Shown here piece after piece: positions 56,583-64,000 of a stretch of 64,000 nt of DNA; the first letter of the stretch is position 1, and every line of letters begins with the position of its first letter. Under the pieces are notes generated by a model, which worked only from the letters and a program-made list of their open reading frames with translations, had not been told where the DNA came from and did no database searches. The translations under genes and the position numbers were made by a program. This DNA comes from CAWUEZ02 sp963921355 (GTDB lineage Bacteria > Pseudomonadota > Alphaproteobacteria > Thalassobaculales > Thalassobaculaceae), in contig OZ001190.1 in assembly GCA_963921355.3 (NCBI GenBank), forward strand, positions 4,712,001 through 4,776,000. Direction: 5' to 3'.

Positions 56583-57501
56583 CCGGGGCCGTCGCCCCCA
56601 CCCCGCCTGACGCTCCCGCCCCGAAGGTGTCTGCCATGGCGTCGATGAAGGCCCGGACTTTCGCCGCCAGGGGTCGACCGGCCGGATAGACGGCATAGAG
56701 TCCCATCTGCGTCGGAAGATAGGTCGCGAGAACCTGCTCCAGACGTCCGTCTCCGAGCGCCTCGTTGATGATGAAGTCGGGCAGATGCACCACACCAAGC
56801 CCGGCGATCGCTGCCGACAGCAGCGAGTCATCGTTGTTCGCCATGAGACGCGAGGTGAACCGGTGGCGGATCGGCCCCGACGGCCCCTCGAAGTGCCACA
56901 CCGTCCCGGCGTCCAGATAGCTGTAACCCAGGCAGTCGTGATCCCCGAGATCGCCGGGGGCCTGTGGTCTGCCGCGACGCTCGAGGTAGTCAGCCGACGC
57001 CGCAGTTACAATCTGCACCGGCGCCAGTCGACGCGCGATCATGCTTGAGTCGTTGAGACGGCCGATCCGAAGCGCGACGTCGTAGCCCTCTTCCACCAGA
57101 TCCACCACACGATCGTTCAATGCCAAATCGACGGAGAGATCCGGGCAGCCGCGCAGTAGTGCCGCAAGGGCCGGCGCCAGTTTCCGGTGACCGAAAGAAA
57201 CCCCGGCACTGACCCGGAGCAGACCCGACGGCGTGTCGCGATGGGCCCCGATCTCGACCTCGACCGCCTCGGCCTCGGCCACCGCGCGGCGGCTGCGCTC
57301 GTAGACCCGTTCTCCGGCCTCGGTCAGGCTGATCCGTCTTGTCGTGCGGTTGAGCAACCGGGTCCCCAGCCGGTCTTCCAATCGGGAGACCTGCTTGGAG
57401 ACGGCGGACTTGGAAACCCCGAGGCTTTCCGCCGCCCTTGAAAACCCTCCGGTCTCCACGACCCGGGAGAACACGGACATCGCCACCAGCATATCGAACA
57501 T
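56554..57501 (-). CDS. LysR-family transcriptional regulator
   Basis: A 315-residue LysR regulator. The N-terminal winged HTH is clear: FSRVVETGGFSRAAESLGVSKSAVSKQVSRLEDRLGTRLLNRTTRRISLTEAG. The C-terminal inducer-binding domain follows (GLLRVSAGVSFGHRKLAPALAALL). It is divergent from wrbA; a palindrome and repeat in the spacer (57516-57573) look like its own site. It likely controls wrbA and the pirin gene in response to a quinone or electrophile, which is an inference from location. Confidence 0.93.
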   Translation of the reverse strand: MFDMLVAMSVFSRVVETGGFSRAAESLGVSKSAVSKQVSRLEDRLGTRLLNRTTRRISLTEAGERVYERSRRAVAEAEAVEVEIGAHRDTPSGLLRVSAGVSFGHRKLAPALAALLRGCPDLSVDLALNDRVVDLVEEGYDVALRIGRLNDSSMIARRLAPVQIVTAASADYLERRGRPQAPGDLGDHDCLGYSYLDAGTVWHFEGPSGPIRHRFTSRLMANNDDSLLSAAIAGLGVVHLPDFIINEALGDGRLEQVLATYLPTQMGLYAVYPAGRPLAAKVRAFIDAMADTFGAGASGGVGATAPVSRLPGATP

Positions 57502-57515
57502 GGAGCCTTCTTATT

Positions 57516-57573
57516 GTTTCTCTAAGGAAACGCTATGTTCTCCAGCATCCCATTTTAGCTCACCTTAGGAAAC
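57516..57573. promoter_or_regulatory. Candidate LysR binding region between the regulator and wrbA
   Basis: GTTTCTCTAAGGAAAC (57516-57531) is an inverted repeat that contains the T-N11-A core of LysR boxes. A second AGGAAAC lies 42 bp away (57567-57573), about four helical turns, and shares CTATxTT on its right. It sits in the divergent promoter region of the regulator and wrbA. Confidence 0.6.
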
Positions 57574-57629
57574 ACTATCTTGGATCGCGAGGGCGAAGGT
57601 TGATCCGCGCAAACCATCGGAGAAATCCA

Positions 57630-58262
57630 ATGACCAAGGTTCTGGTCCTCTACTATTCGAGCTACGGCCACATCGAGACGATGGCCGAGGCGGTCGCCAA
57701 GGGCGCGGCCGGCGTCGACGGCGTCGAGGTGACCGTCAAACGCGTGCCGGAACTGATGCCGGAGAACGCCGCACGGGATGCCGGCGTCAAGCTCGACCAG
57801 GTGGCCCCGATCGCCGAACCGGGTGAGCTGGCGGATTACGACGCGGTGATCTTCGGCACCCCGACCCGGTTCGGGAACATGGCCTCGCAGATGCGCAACT
57901 TCCTCGACCGGACCGGCGGCCTGTGGGCCAAGGGCGCGTTGATTGGGAAGATCGGTAGCGTGTTCGTTTCGACCGGAACCGGCGGGGGCAACGAGACCAC
58001 CATCACCTCGTTCCACACCTCCCTGCTGCACCACGGCATGGTGATCGTGGGGGAACCGTACTCCGCGCCGGAACTGACCCAGATCGACGAGGTCCGCGGT
58101 GGCTCGCCTTATGGTGCCGGCACGATCGCCGGAGCCGACGGAAGCCGCACCCCGACCGACCGGGAACTGTCGTTGGCCGAATTCCAGGGCGCTCACGTCG
58201 CCCAGATCGCCAAGAAACTGTCCGCTTCGGGCGCCAATCCGGCACCCGCGCAAGCCGCCTAA
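57630..58262 (+). CDS. wrbA: NAD(P)H:quinone oxidoreductase, type IV
   Basis: Flavodoxin-like FMN enzyme of 210 residues reducing quinones by two electrons, which prevents redox cycling. ATG 57630 follows GGAGAAAT. Features are VLVLYYSSYGHIETMAEAVAKG (FMN phosphate loop), VIFGTPTRFGNMASQMRNFLDRTGGLWAKG and VSTGTGGGNETTITSFHTSLLHHGM. It is 10 bp upstream of the pirin gene and divergent from a LysR regulator; the three form a common detoxification cluster. Confidence 0.96.
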   Translation: MTKVLVLYYSSYGHIETMAEAVAKGAAGVDGVEVTVKRVPELMPENAARDAGVKLDQVAPIAEPGELADYDAVIFGTPTRFGNMASQMRNFLDRTGGLWAKGALIGKIGSVFVSTGTGGGNETTITSFHTSLLHHGMVIVGEPYSAPELTQIDEVRGGSPYGAGTIAGADGSRTPTDRELSLAEFQGAHVAQIAKKLSASGANPAPAQAA

Positions 58263-58272
58263 GGAGAAGAAA

Positions 58273-58977
58273 ATGATCGACGTTCGTCCGTTTGACAGCC
58301 TCGGCAAGTTCCGGATCGACTGGCTGAACGCCAGCCACCATTTCAGCTTCGGACACTATGTGAACCCGAGCCGGATGGGACTTGGCGCGCTACGGGTCTG
58401 GAACGATGACACAATCGAGCCGGGCACCGGCTTCGATCCGCACCCGCACCGGGACATGGAGATCATCACCTATGTCCGCAAAGGCGCCATCACCCACCTC
58501 GACCGGCTCGGCAACGAGGGCCGCACCGAGGCCGGCGACGTCCAGGTGATGTCCGCCGGCACCGGGATCGTCCATGCCGAGTACAACCGCGAGCCCGAGG
58601 AGACGCAGATCTTCCAGATCTGGATCGAGCCGTCCGCCAGCGGGTTCGAGCCGCGCTGGGACGCCCGCGAGTTCCCGAAAGGCGACCGGGCCGGTGATCT
58701 GGTGGTTCTGGCCTCCGGGCGGGCAACCGACGCCGACAGCGGTGCGCTGGGGATCAACCAGGATGCCGCCGTCCTCGGGGCGACGATCAAAGCCGGCCAG
58801 TCGGTCACCCATGTGCTGGGCGCCGGCCGCAAGGCCTACCTCGTGGCCGCGATCGGAGAGATCGAGGTCAACGGCGCGTCGGCCAAGGCCCGCGACGGCA
58901 TCGCCATCGCCGACGAAACGGCCGTGGTGATCACGGCGACCGCTGACGCCGAAATCGTCCTGGTCGACGTGCCCTAA
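58273..58977 (+). CDS. Pirin family protein
   Basis: Cupin-fold protein of 234 residues, following AAGGAGAAGAAA. Pirin hallmarks are FSFGHYVNPSRMGLGALRVWNDDTIEPGTGFDPHPHRDMEIITYV, holding the metal-binding His pair, and the second cupin near SVTHVLGAGRKAYLVAAIGEIEVNG. Some pirins are quercetin 2,3-dioxygenases, others have regulatory roles. Cotranscribed with wrbA, so a role in quinone or redox stress is plausible. A hairpin follows. Confidence 0.95.
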   Translation: MIDVRPFDSLGKFRIDWLNASHHFSFGHYVNPSRMGLGALRVWNDDTIEPGTGFDPHPHRDMEIITYVRKGAITHLDRLGNEGRTEAGDVQVMSAGTGIVHAEYNREPEETQIFQIWIEPSASGFEPRWDAREFPKGDRAGDLVVLASGRATDADSGALGINQDAAVLGATIKAGQSVTHVLGAGRKAYLVAAIGEIEVNGASAKARDGIAIADETAVVITATADAEIVLVDVP

Positions 58978-58985
58978 CAAAACCA

Positions 58986-59014
58986 CCCCCATCGCCGTTC
59001 CGACGGCGGTGGGG
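58986..59014 (-). terminator. Hairpin terminator between the pirin gene and the PilZ gene
   Basis: CCCCATCGCCG-ttccga-CGGCGGTGGGG forms a stem with one wobble. Read on the minus strand it is followed by TTTTGTT, so it most likely ends transcription of the PilZ gene. It may also slow transcription from the pirin side. Confidence 0.65.
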
Positions 59015-59034
59015 CCTATGTCTTCGGGAGCCGA

Positions 59035-59475
59035 TCAGGCGGGAGGTTTCCCGTCGGGGGAGTCCGTGGTCGCAGCGGTGTCGTCGGCGACGGTGCCCTG
59101 AGGATCGGTTTCGGCTTCATCCTCGGCTTCAGCGTCTTCGGCGGCCATCCTGATCCAGGTCGAGACCACGATGCCCGCCTCCTCGGAGTCGAACTGGACT
59201 CGCGTATCGTTCTCTCCATGGCCGAAGATCACGCCATCCAGGCGCATGCCGGATGCCGGGTCGCGCACGGAGATCGGGGCGCCGACAATGGCATCAAACG
59301 CCGGTTCGATCCGCACCCCGCCAGCCGAGAGGTTGGTCAGGCGGCACGGTTGCACAACGCCGTTGCACTCCACTTCGAGTGGTGCGGAGATGTCGAAGCG
59401 CTCATAGCGACGTCTGTCAGCCCCGGAACTCGGTGCCGCCCCGATCATTCTGCGCAGCCAATCCAACATCGACAT
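59035..59475 (-). CDS. PilZ domain-containing protein
   Basis: A 146-residue cyclic-di-GMP-binding protein. The start at 59475 is set by GAGAGGTGAAG. PilZ features are RRRYERFDISAPLEV (RxxxR) and CRLTNLSAGGVRIEPAF (N/DxSxxG), so c-di-GMP binding is likely. A Glu/Asp-rich tail follows the domain (EDAEAEDEAETDPQGTVADDTAATTD). It is divergent from the unknown gene at 59616. Confidence 0.9.
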   Translation of the reverse strand: MSMLDWLRRMIGAAPSSGADRRRYERFDISAPLEVECNGVVQPCRLTNLSAGGVRIEPAFDAIVGAPISVRDPASGMRLDGVIFGHGENDTRVQFDSEEAGIVVSTWIRMAAEDAEAEDEAETDPQGTVADDTAATTDSPDGKPPA

Positions 59476-59615
59476 CTTCACCTCTCTCGACCCATAGTAC
59501 GCTTGGTTGTCTCCACGAGCGAAGCGGTGTTGTTGTTCGGAAGACACTGCATCTGTTAGAGGTGTTGGCGGGCTCGTGGCCACTCGATCGCGCGAGCTAC
59601 ACGCAGGGGGCATCG

Positions 59616-60668
59616 ATGTCGGCGGAAGCCATCGACACCGAGAGCTATACAGACGAGGAAAAGGATGCGCTACACATCCTGCCCCTCGCCATCATTCCGC
59701 TGCAGACCCCGGGGATGCACCGTCCCCGTCTCGTCAAGAATGCCCGCCTGGATACCGTCGTCGAACTCTTCAAGGATAGCCGGTCGGGCTCCGGTCAGAT
59801 CGACATCTCCGGCCTCGGCGACTTCTTCGACACCTCCGCGCCGACCTTCATCGAAGACCGGACCGTGATCGAGGCATTGGCCTCGGCCCCGAGTTTCGAC
59901 GTCTATTCTCTGCGGCTGACCCTCCGATCCCACAACATCAAGGTCGATGAAGGCGAGCACCTGCGGCTGTCCCCGCAGATGCAGGAGCAGCTGACCGAGT
60001 ACATGCGGGTGTTCACCCGCCCGCTGGTTCAGCGTGTTTTCGGCGACGACACCAAGGATGTCGCGTCGGCGAGTGAGATCTTCGCGATGTTCCGCGGCGT
60101 CGACCGCGACGAGGCTTTGAAGCGCATCCGGGCGATCTCCGACGCGCTGGGCCTGGAGGTCGACCAGATCCCCGGGTTTCTGGAGGACTACGGCGACATC
60201 TTTCTCTCGCTGTCCTACTTCAAGAAATGCCTGGAGGAGATCCGCCCGGTCTTCGAGCGCATGAAGATCTGGATGAATGACGGCATCGCCAGCTCGCATC
60301 TGCGCCACAACAAGGAAGCCATGCGGAGCTGCGAACTCATCGACGCCCGGGTGACGGAGGCCATCAATTTCGTCATCCAGCGCTTTCACGGCTTCGATGA
60401 AGCCAGCAAGGAGTTCTGGAAGGACCTGTCGAAGACCCGCTACGCCCACCTGCGGCGGTTGATCCAAAGCAACCATCACGCCGTCGGCGGCGTGCTCTGC
60501 GGTCTCAGCGTCAAGATGGCGCGCTGGGAGGAGGACTTCACGAGTGAGGGCGGCAGCCCCAACAAGCGCAGCGACTGGCTGTTGGCCGAAATGCTGCCGG
60601 GCCTGGACAAGATCCACACGATCATGAGCCAGGCGCCGAACCTGGAAGAGTTCGGCGACGACTTCTGA
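59616..60668 (+). CDS. Conserved-looking soluble protein of unknown function
   Basis: A 350-residue protein. ATG 59616 (MSAEAIDTESYTDEE) is preceded by GCAGGGGG. I do not recognise a family. The sequence has no signal peptide or membrane helix, is mostly predicted helical, and contains orderly segments such as LEEIRPVFERMKIWMNDGIASSHLRHNKEAM and EDYGDIFLSLSYFKKCLEEI. It does not resemble a GGDEF, EAL or kinase protein. It is divergent from a PilZ gene (140-bp spacer), which suggests a c-di-GMP-linked pathway, but only by position. Confidence 0.75.
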   Translation: MSAEAIDTESYTDEEKDALHILPLAIIPLQTPGMHRPRLVKNARLDTVVELFKDSRSGSGQIDISGLGDFFDTSAPTFIEDRTVIEALASAPSFDVYSLRLTLRSHNIKVDEGEHLRLSPQMQEQLTEYMRVFTRPLVQRVFGDDTKDVASASEIFAMFRGVDRDEALKRIRAISDALGLEVDQIPGFLEDYGDIFLSLSYFKKCLEEIRPVFERMKIWMNDGIASSHLRHNKEAMRSCELIDARVTEAINFVIQRFHGFDEASKEFWKDLSKTRYAHLRRLIQSNHHAVGGVLCGLSVKMARWEEDFTSEGGSPNKRSDWLLAEMLPGLDKIHTIMSQAPNLEEFGDDF

Positions 60669-60724
60669 CCACCGAAGGCGGCCGGTGACGGCTGCCGCTA
60701 CACCATCCCGTCCACGGAGGATCC

Positions 60725-61312
60725 ATGAGAATCTTCGGTGATTTCGCCTCGGGCAATTGCCTGAAAGTCAAATACGCAGCCGATCATCTCGGATTGGAAT
60801 ACGACTGGACCTCCGTGGACATTCTCAAGGGCGAAAGCCGGACCGAGACATTTCTGGCGCTCAACCCGGCCGGACAGGTACCGACCCTCCTGCTGGAGGA
60901 TGGCCGTGCGCTTGCCCAGTCGAACGCCATCCTGCTGTACCTGGCTGAGGGAACACCGCTGCTGCCGGACGACCGGTATCTGCGCGCCAAGGTCAACGAG
61001 CTGCTGTTCTGGGAGCAGTACAGCCACGAACCCTACATCGCGGTCTGCCGCTTCCACATGCACTATCTTGGCAAACCGAGAGAAGAACGCGAGGACTGGC
61101 GGGTCGAGCGTGGCGAACGGGCGCTGGACTTCATGGAGGCGTGGCTTCAAGGACGCGACTGGCTGGTCGGCGACAGCCTCTCGGTTGCCGATATCGCCCT
61201 GCTCGCCTACACCCGCGTCGCCCATGAGGGAGGGTTTGATCTTTCGACACGCCCGGCGGTCGGCCGCTGGATCAGCCGCAGCGAGCAGGCCCTCGATCTG
61301 CCAGCCGAATAG
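60725..61312 (+). CDS. Glutathione S-transferase family protein
   Basis: A 195-residue GST with GGAGGATCC before the ATG. The thioredoxin fold has GNCLKVKYAADHLGLEYDWTSVDI (with a Cys), then AGQVPTLLLEDGRALAQSNAILLYLAEG including the cis-Pro loop and glutathione-binding QSN. The C-terminal domain ends with WLVGDSLSVADIALLAYTRVA. Substrate unknown. Confidence 0.94.
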   Translation: MRIFGDFASGNCLKVKYAADHLGLEYDWTSVDILKGESRTETFLALNPAGQVPTLLLEDGRALAQSNAILLYLAEGTPLLPDDRYLRAKVNELLFWEQYSHEPYIAVCRFHMHYLGKPREEREDWRVERGERALDFMEAWLQGRDWLVGDSLSVADIALLAYTRVAHEGGFDLSTRPAVGRWISRSEQALDLPAE

Positions 61313-61356
61313 GACGCCGCCCAAGGGCCGTTGTCAGGCCGCAAACGCCGGAGACG

Positions 61357-62253
61357 TCAGGTTTCCCCGCGATACATCTTCAGCGCCGGTTCCCAGACTC
61401 CCGCCGCGGTGATCAAGACGACGCCGGCGATCTCCCTCGGCCCGAACGGTTCGCCGGCCCAGATCGCCGCCGTCGCCGTGCCGGCGCTGATCTCGGTCAT
61501 GAACAGAATTCCGAGCAGTCCGGGGCTGAGGACCGTGGCACCCCACATCACAGCAAATGCCGGCGGAATGACCAGGACAAGAACCACCGGCAGGATCCAA
61601 GGCAGCACACCCCGCATCGCGGCCCAGTCGGGAACCGATCCCGACCCCTGAAGCGGTAAAGCTGTGAGCACGAGCGCCGCAAGACTGCCCCACACGAAGT
61701 ACGACAGCGTGAAGTCAATCCCGCTGCCCTTTGAATCAGCCTTGATCCAGACCGCGGCGATCGCCCACACGACACCCGATGCCAGGCCCATCCAGTCTCC
61801 CGGTCCGAGCGCGCCGCTGAACCCGGTATCGACGTTCAAGATGACCAGAAGCCCAATCAGCGCCAGACCGATTGTCCCCCAGCGCTGCGCGGTGATGGCT
61901 TCACCGATCAGGACCCGGGCCAACACCGTGCTCCAAAGCGGTGTCAGATAGAACAACAGCAGCGCCCGCACGACGTCCGTGAAAACGAGCGCGCCGGCGT
62001 ACAGAACCAGGGCTGTACCCGCGAACATCCCTGCAACATGGAGAGACCATCCCGCGTGCCAGATCTGGCGCCTGCGCAACCAGCAGGCGGGAACCAGCAG
62101 AACGGTCGGCAGGGCGTAGAAGAGAACGATCGCCCAGACGCCGACGATCCCGGACGCGTCCAAGGCTCTCAGCGGAATCCAGTAGATGCCCCAGGTGGCA
62201 CCCGACGCGGCAACGGCCAGCATTGCCAGGCGCTCGGTCGGGAACTTGGTCAC
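61357..62253 (-). CDS. DMT-superfamily (EamA) transporter
   Basis: A 298-residue inner-membrane protein with about ten hydrophobic helices and two EamA repeats. GTG at 62253 (VTKFPTERLAML) is preferred because GGGGAG lies eight bases upstream; a GTG three codons earlier would place that site against the start codon. The first half begins AVAASGATWGIYWIPLRAL. The second repeat ends GTATAAIWAGEPFGPREIAGVVLITAAGVWEPAL. Substrate unknown. Confidence 0.88.
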   Translation of the reverse strand: MTKFPTERLAMLAVAASGATWGIYWIPLRALDASGIVGVWAIVLFYALPTVLLVPACWLRRRQIWHAGWSLHVAGMFAGTALVLYAGALVFTDVVRALLLFYLTPLWSTVLARVLIGEAITAQRWGTIGLALIGLLVILNVDTGFSGALGPGDWMGLASGVVWAIAAVWIKADSKGSGIDFTLSYFVWGSLAALVLTALPLQGSGSVPDWAAMRGVLPWILPVVLVLVIPPAFAVMWGATVLSPGLLGILFMTEISAGTATAAIWAGEPFGPREIAGVVLITAAGVWEPALKMYRGET

Positions 62254-62308
62254 AGATGGCACTCCCCGCGGACACAGCCTTGCGGCCTGGCGCTTCTATT
62301 CGCATGCA

Positions 62309-63229
62309 TCAGCTAGTCGATCTTGCAGACGCCGAACCCTGCAAGGCCTCGCGCAGATAGTCGACCATGACCCGAACCTTGCGCGGCAGGAAGGATCGGC
62401 TCGGATAGACGACCCAGGCGCCGGTCTCGAACGTCGTCGCCGTGACCTCGCATTCGGGAAAGACATCCACCAACCGCCCCGATGTCAGATCGTCGGCGAT
62501 CAGCCAGTCGGCCAGCAGCGCCACACCGAGCCCATGGGCGACAGCCTCACGCACCGCCAGAGCGTTCGAGAGGATGGTCGAGCCGGACACGGCGACCGCG
62601 CTCTCCCGGCCATCACGCCCGAGAAACCGCCAGGCGGTGCGGTAGCCCGGCAGGTCGAGCAGGACGCAGCGATGGCCGGACAGGTCCTCCGGCGTCGCCA
62701 CGGCGGCCGCGTCGCCCAGATATTGCGGACTCGCACACACCCGATAGCGCGTGGCGATCAGTTGGCTGCACACCACATCACCATCGATCTCGGGGGCGAG
62801 CCGGATCCCCAGGTCGATCCGGTCCGCCACCAGATCCAGGTTGCGGTCGGTCAGGACCAGATCCACCGTCAGATCCGGAAACCGACGCTGGAACTCCGCC
62901 AGCACAGGAACCAGAACGACGGTTCCGAAACTGACCGATGCGGTGATGCGCAGCGTGCCGGCCGGTGCCTGCGAAAGCGTGGCGGCTTCCTCCCGCGCCC
63001 GCGCGATCTCGTCGACAACCGCCTCCATCCGCCTCAGGTAGGCGGCGCCGGCCTCGGTCACGGTCAAGCGACGGGTGGTGCGCTGAAAGATCCGCACGCC
63101 GATCTCGGCCTCGACCGCTGAGACCAGCCGGGACACCGACGAGGGGTCGAGATCATGATGGCGGGCGGCGGCGGCGAACCCACCGAAGCGCGCGACATCG
63201 ATCAATACGGGGAGCTGCGCGATATCCAT
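62309..63229 (-). CDS. LysR-family transcriptional regulator
   Basis: A 306-residue LysR protein starting at ATG 63229 (MDIAQLPVLIDVARFGGF). The winged HTH is AAAARHHDLDPSSVSRLVSAVEAEIGVRIFQRTTRRLTVTEAG. An inducer domain (LRITASVSFGTVVLVPVLAEF) follows. A LysR-type palindrome lies one base upstream of the start. It is divergent from the SDR gene and probably regulates it. Confidence 0.93.
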   Translation of the reverse strand: MDIAQLPVLIDVARFGGFAAAARHHDLDPSSVSRLVSAVEAEIGVRIFQRTTRRLTVTEAGAAYLRRMEAVVDEIARAREEAATLSQAPAGTLRITASVSFGTVVLVPVLAEFQRRFPDLTVDLVLTDRNLDLVADRIDLGIRLAPEIDGDVVCSQLIATRYRVCASPQYLGDAAAVATPEDLSGHRCVLLDLPGYRTAWRFLGRDGRESAVAVSGSTILSNALAVREAVAHGLGVALLADWLIADDLTSGRLVDVFPECEVTATTFETGAWVVYPSRSFLPRKVRVMVDYLREALQGSASARSTS

Positions 63230-63230
63230 T

Positions 63231-63247
63231 CGTGTAATATTTACACG
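63231..63247. promoter_or_regulatory. Candidate LysR box upstream of the regulator gene
   Basis: CGTGTAATATTTACACG is a near-perfect palindrome containing T-N11-A (TGTAATATTTACA), the LysR consensus. It lies directly at the LysR start codon and within the spacer facing the SDR gene. Confidence 0.65.
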
Positions 63248-63334
63248 ATAACTAGGCATCAGCCGATATTTATCGATCCATCGCGCAATAATATGGTCCG
63301 GCATCACGACAGGACAGGGACGAGGAGAGCCATC

Positions 63335-64000
63335 ATGACCACGTTGAACGGACAAGCGGCCATTGTACCGGCGCCAGCCGCGGGATCGGCGAAGCGGCCG
63401 CTCGGCACCTGGCCGCCCAAGGCATGTCCGTGCTGCTGGCCGCCCGCAGTGCCGACAGGATCGAGTCGATCGCGGCTGAAATCCGCGATCAGGGTGGAAC
63501 CGCGATCGCCCAAGCCTGCGACGTCGCCGACTACGACGGCGTCGCGAACCTGGTGGAGCAAAGCGTGTCGGCCTTCGGACGCCTGGACCTGCTGGTCAAC
63601 AATGCCGGCGTCATAGAACCGATCGCCCGGCTGGCCGACTCCGCACCCTCGGACTGGGACACGGTCATCGATATCAACGTCAAGGGCGTCTATCACGGTC
63701 TGCGTGCCGCCTTGCCGGTGATGTGCGCGCAAGGCTCCGGCGTGATCGTCAACATCAGCTCGGGTGCTGCCACCAGCGCGTTGGAAGGCTGGAGTCACTA
63801 TTGCGCCTCGAAGGCTGCGGTCCTGTCGCTCACCCGCTGCGCGGACCAGGAAGTTCGGGCCAGCGGCGTCCGGGTGGTCGGGCTCAGCCCCGGAACCGTG
63901 GCCACGGAAATGCAGACCGCGATCCGGGAATCGGGCATCAACCCCGTCAGCCAACTGGACCCCAGCGTCCACATTCCGCCGCATTGGGTCGCGCGCGCCA
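63335..64000 (+). pseudogene. Short-chain dehydrogenase/reductase with a 1-nt deletion, partial
   Basis: A classical SDR gene running off the right edge. ATG 63335 follows GAGGAGAGCC. After MTTLNGQAAIV the frame shifts. Inserting a single base between 63367 and 63368 restores TGASRGIGEAAARHLAAQG, which holds the TGxxxGxG nucleotide motif. The restored frame then stays open to the window end, with LLVNNAGVIEPI, INVKGVYHGLRAALPVM, and the Ser/YxxxK active site (SSGAATSALEGWSHYCASKAA). All catalytic motifs are intact apart from this lesion, so it is recent inactivation or a sequence error. It is divergent from a LysR regulator. Confidence 0.85.

Overview
This 64 kb window is GC-rich chromosomal DNA from an alphaproteobacterium. 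A member of the Rhodospirillales or a near relative is most likely. This is an inference from gene content and gene order: the aroQ-accB-accC-aat-DUF2155-mlaD-NDUFA12 block, the CCA-transferase/CoA-pyrophosphatase/DUF1285 block facing a MoxR-DUF58-DUF4159 operon, a 41-residue L36, a vitamin-B12-dependent ribonucleotide reductase and a TAXI-type TRAP transporter. No rRNA, tRNA, CRISPR array, prophage or insertion sequence was seen. The sequence is mostly densely packed metabolic and envelope genes.

Layout. 1-2 kb: TAXI-TRAP transporter, cut by the left edge. 2-6.5 kb: a DCC-family protein, a class III aminotransferase and an orphan molybdenum hydroxylase large subunit. 6.6-10.2 kb: an Mla/MCE lipid-transport operon whose STAS-MlaE permease gene carries an in-frame TAG. 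10.4-13.5 kb: a small membrane protein, a class III nucleotide cyclase, a DegT aminotransferase gene interrupted by an in-frame TAA, and apt. 13.7-21.8 kb: acnB, a probable thiolase-GNAT-acrylyl-CoA-reductase operon, a dihydroorotase and a TPR protein. 21.9-30 kb: a large chemoreceptor with a repeated sensor module, the glcDEF glycolate oxidase operon, rpmJ and a methyltransferase. 30-38.6 kb: a CitE-like lyase, kynureninase, the aroQ/acc/aat block, a DMT exporter and an RraA-like protein. 39-46 kb: nrdJ with putative NrdR boxes, an unknown helical protein, a GST, cytochrome P460 and hemF. 46-56.6 kb: an FAH-type hydratase, the CCA/NUDIX/DUF1285 set, and the MoxR-DUF58-DUF4159-membrane-protein operon. 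56.5-64 kb: LysR/wrbA/pirin, PilZ, an unknown 350-residue protein, a GST, a DMT transporter, a LysR regulator and a frameshifted SDR gene running off the right edge.

How it fits together. Several groups are clear operons with 4-bp ATGA/GTGA overlaps: mlaD to lipoprotein, GNAT to acuI-like, DUF1285 to CoA pyrophosphatase, and DUF4159 to the last moxR-operon gene. The acc genes and aroQ supply fatty acid and shikimate precursors. glcDEF and acnB feed central carbon metabolism. Two separate MlaD-type proteins point to more than one lipid-transport route, one of which is apparently broken.

The less ordinary content is as follows. Three genes carry single-site lesions: TAG in mlaE, TAA in the DegT gene, and a 1-nt deletion in the SDR. 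This suggests either ongoing gene decay or consensus errors. A family of dispersed palindromic repeats occupies several intergenic gaps and supplies the 3' end of one gene. A short relict of an AcuI-like C-terminus lies beside apt. The four-gene MoxR-DUF58-DUF4159 operon is the best candidate for an uncharacterised system.
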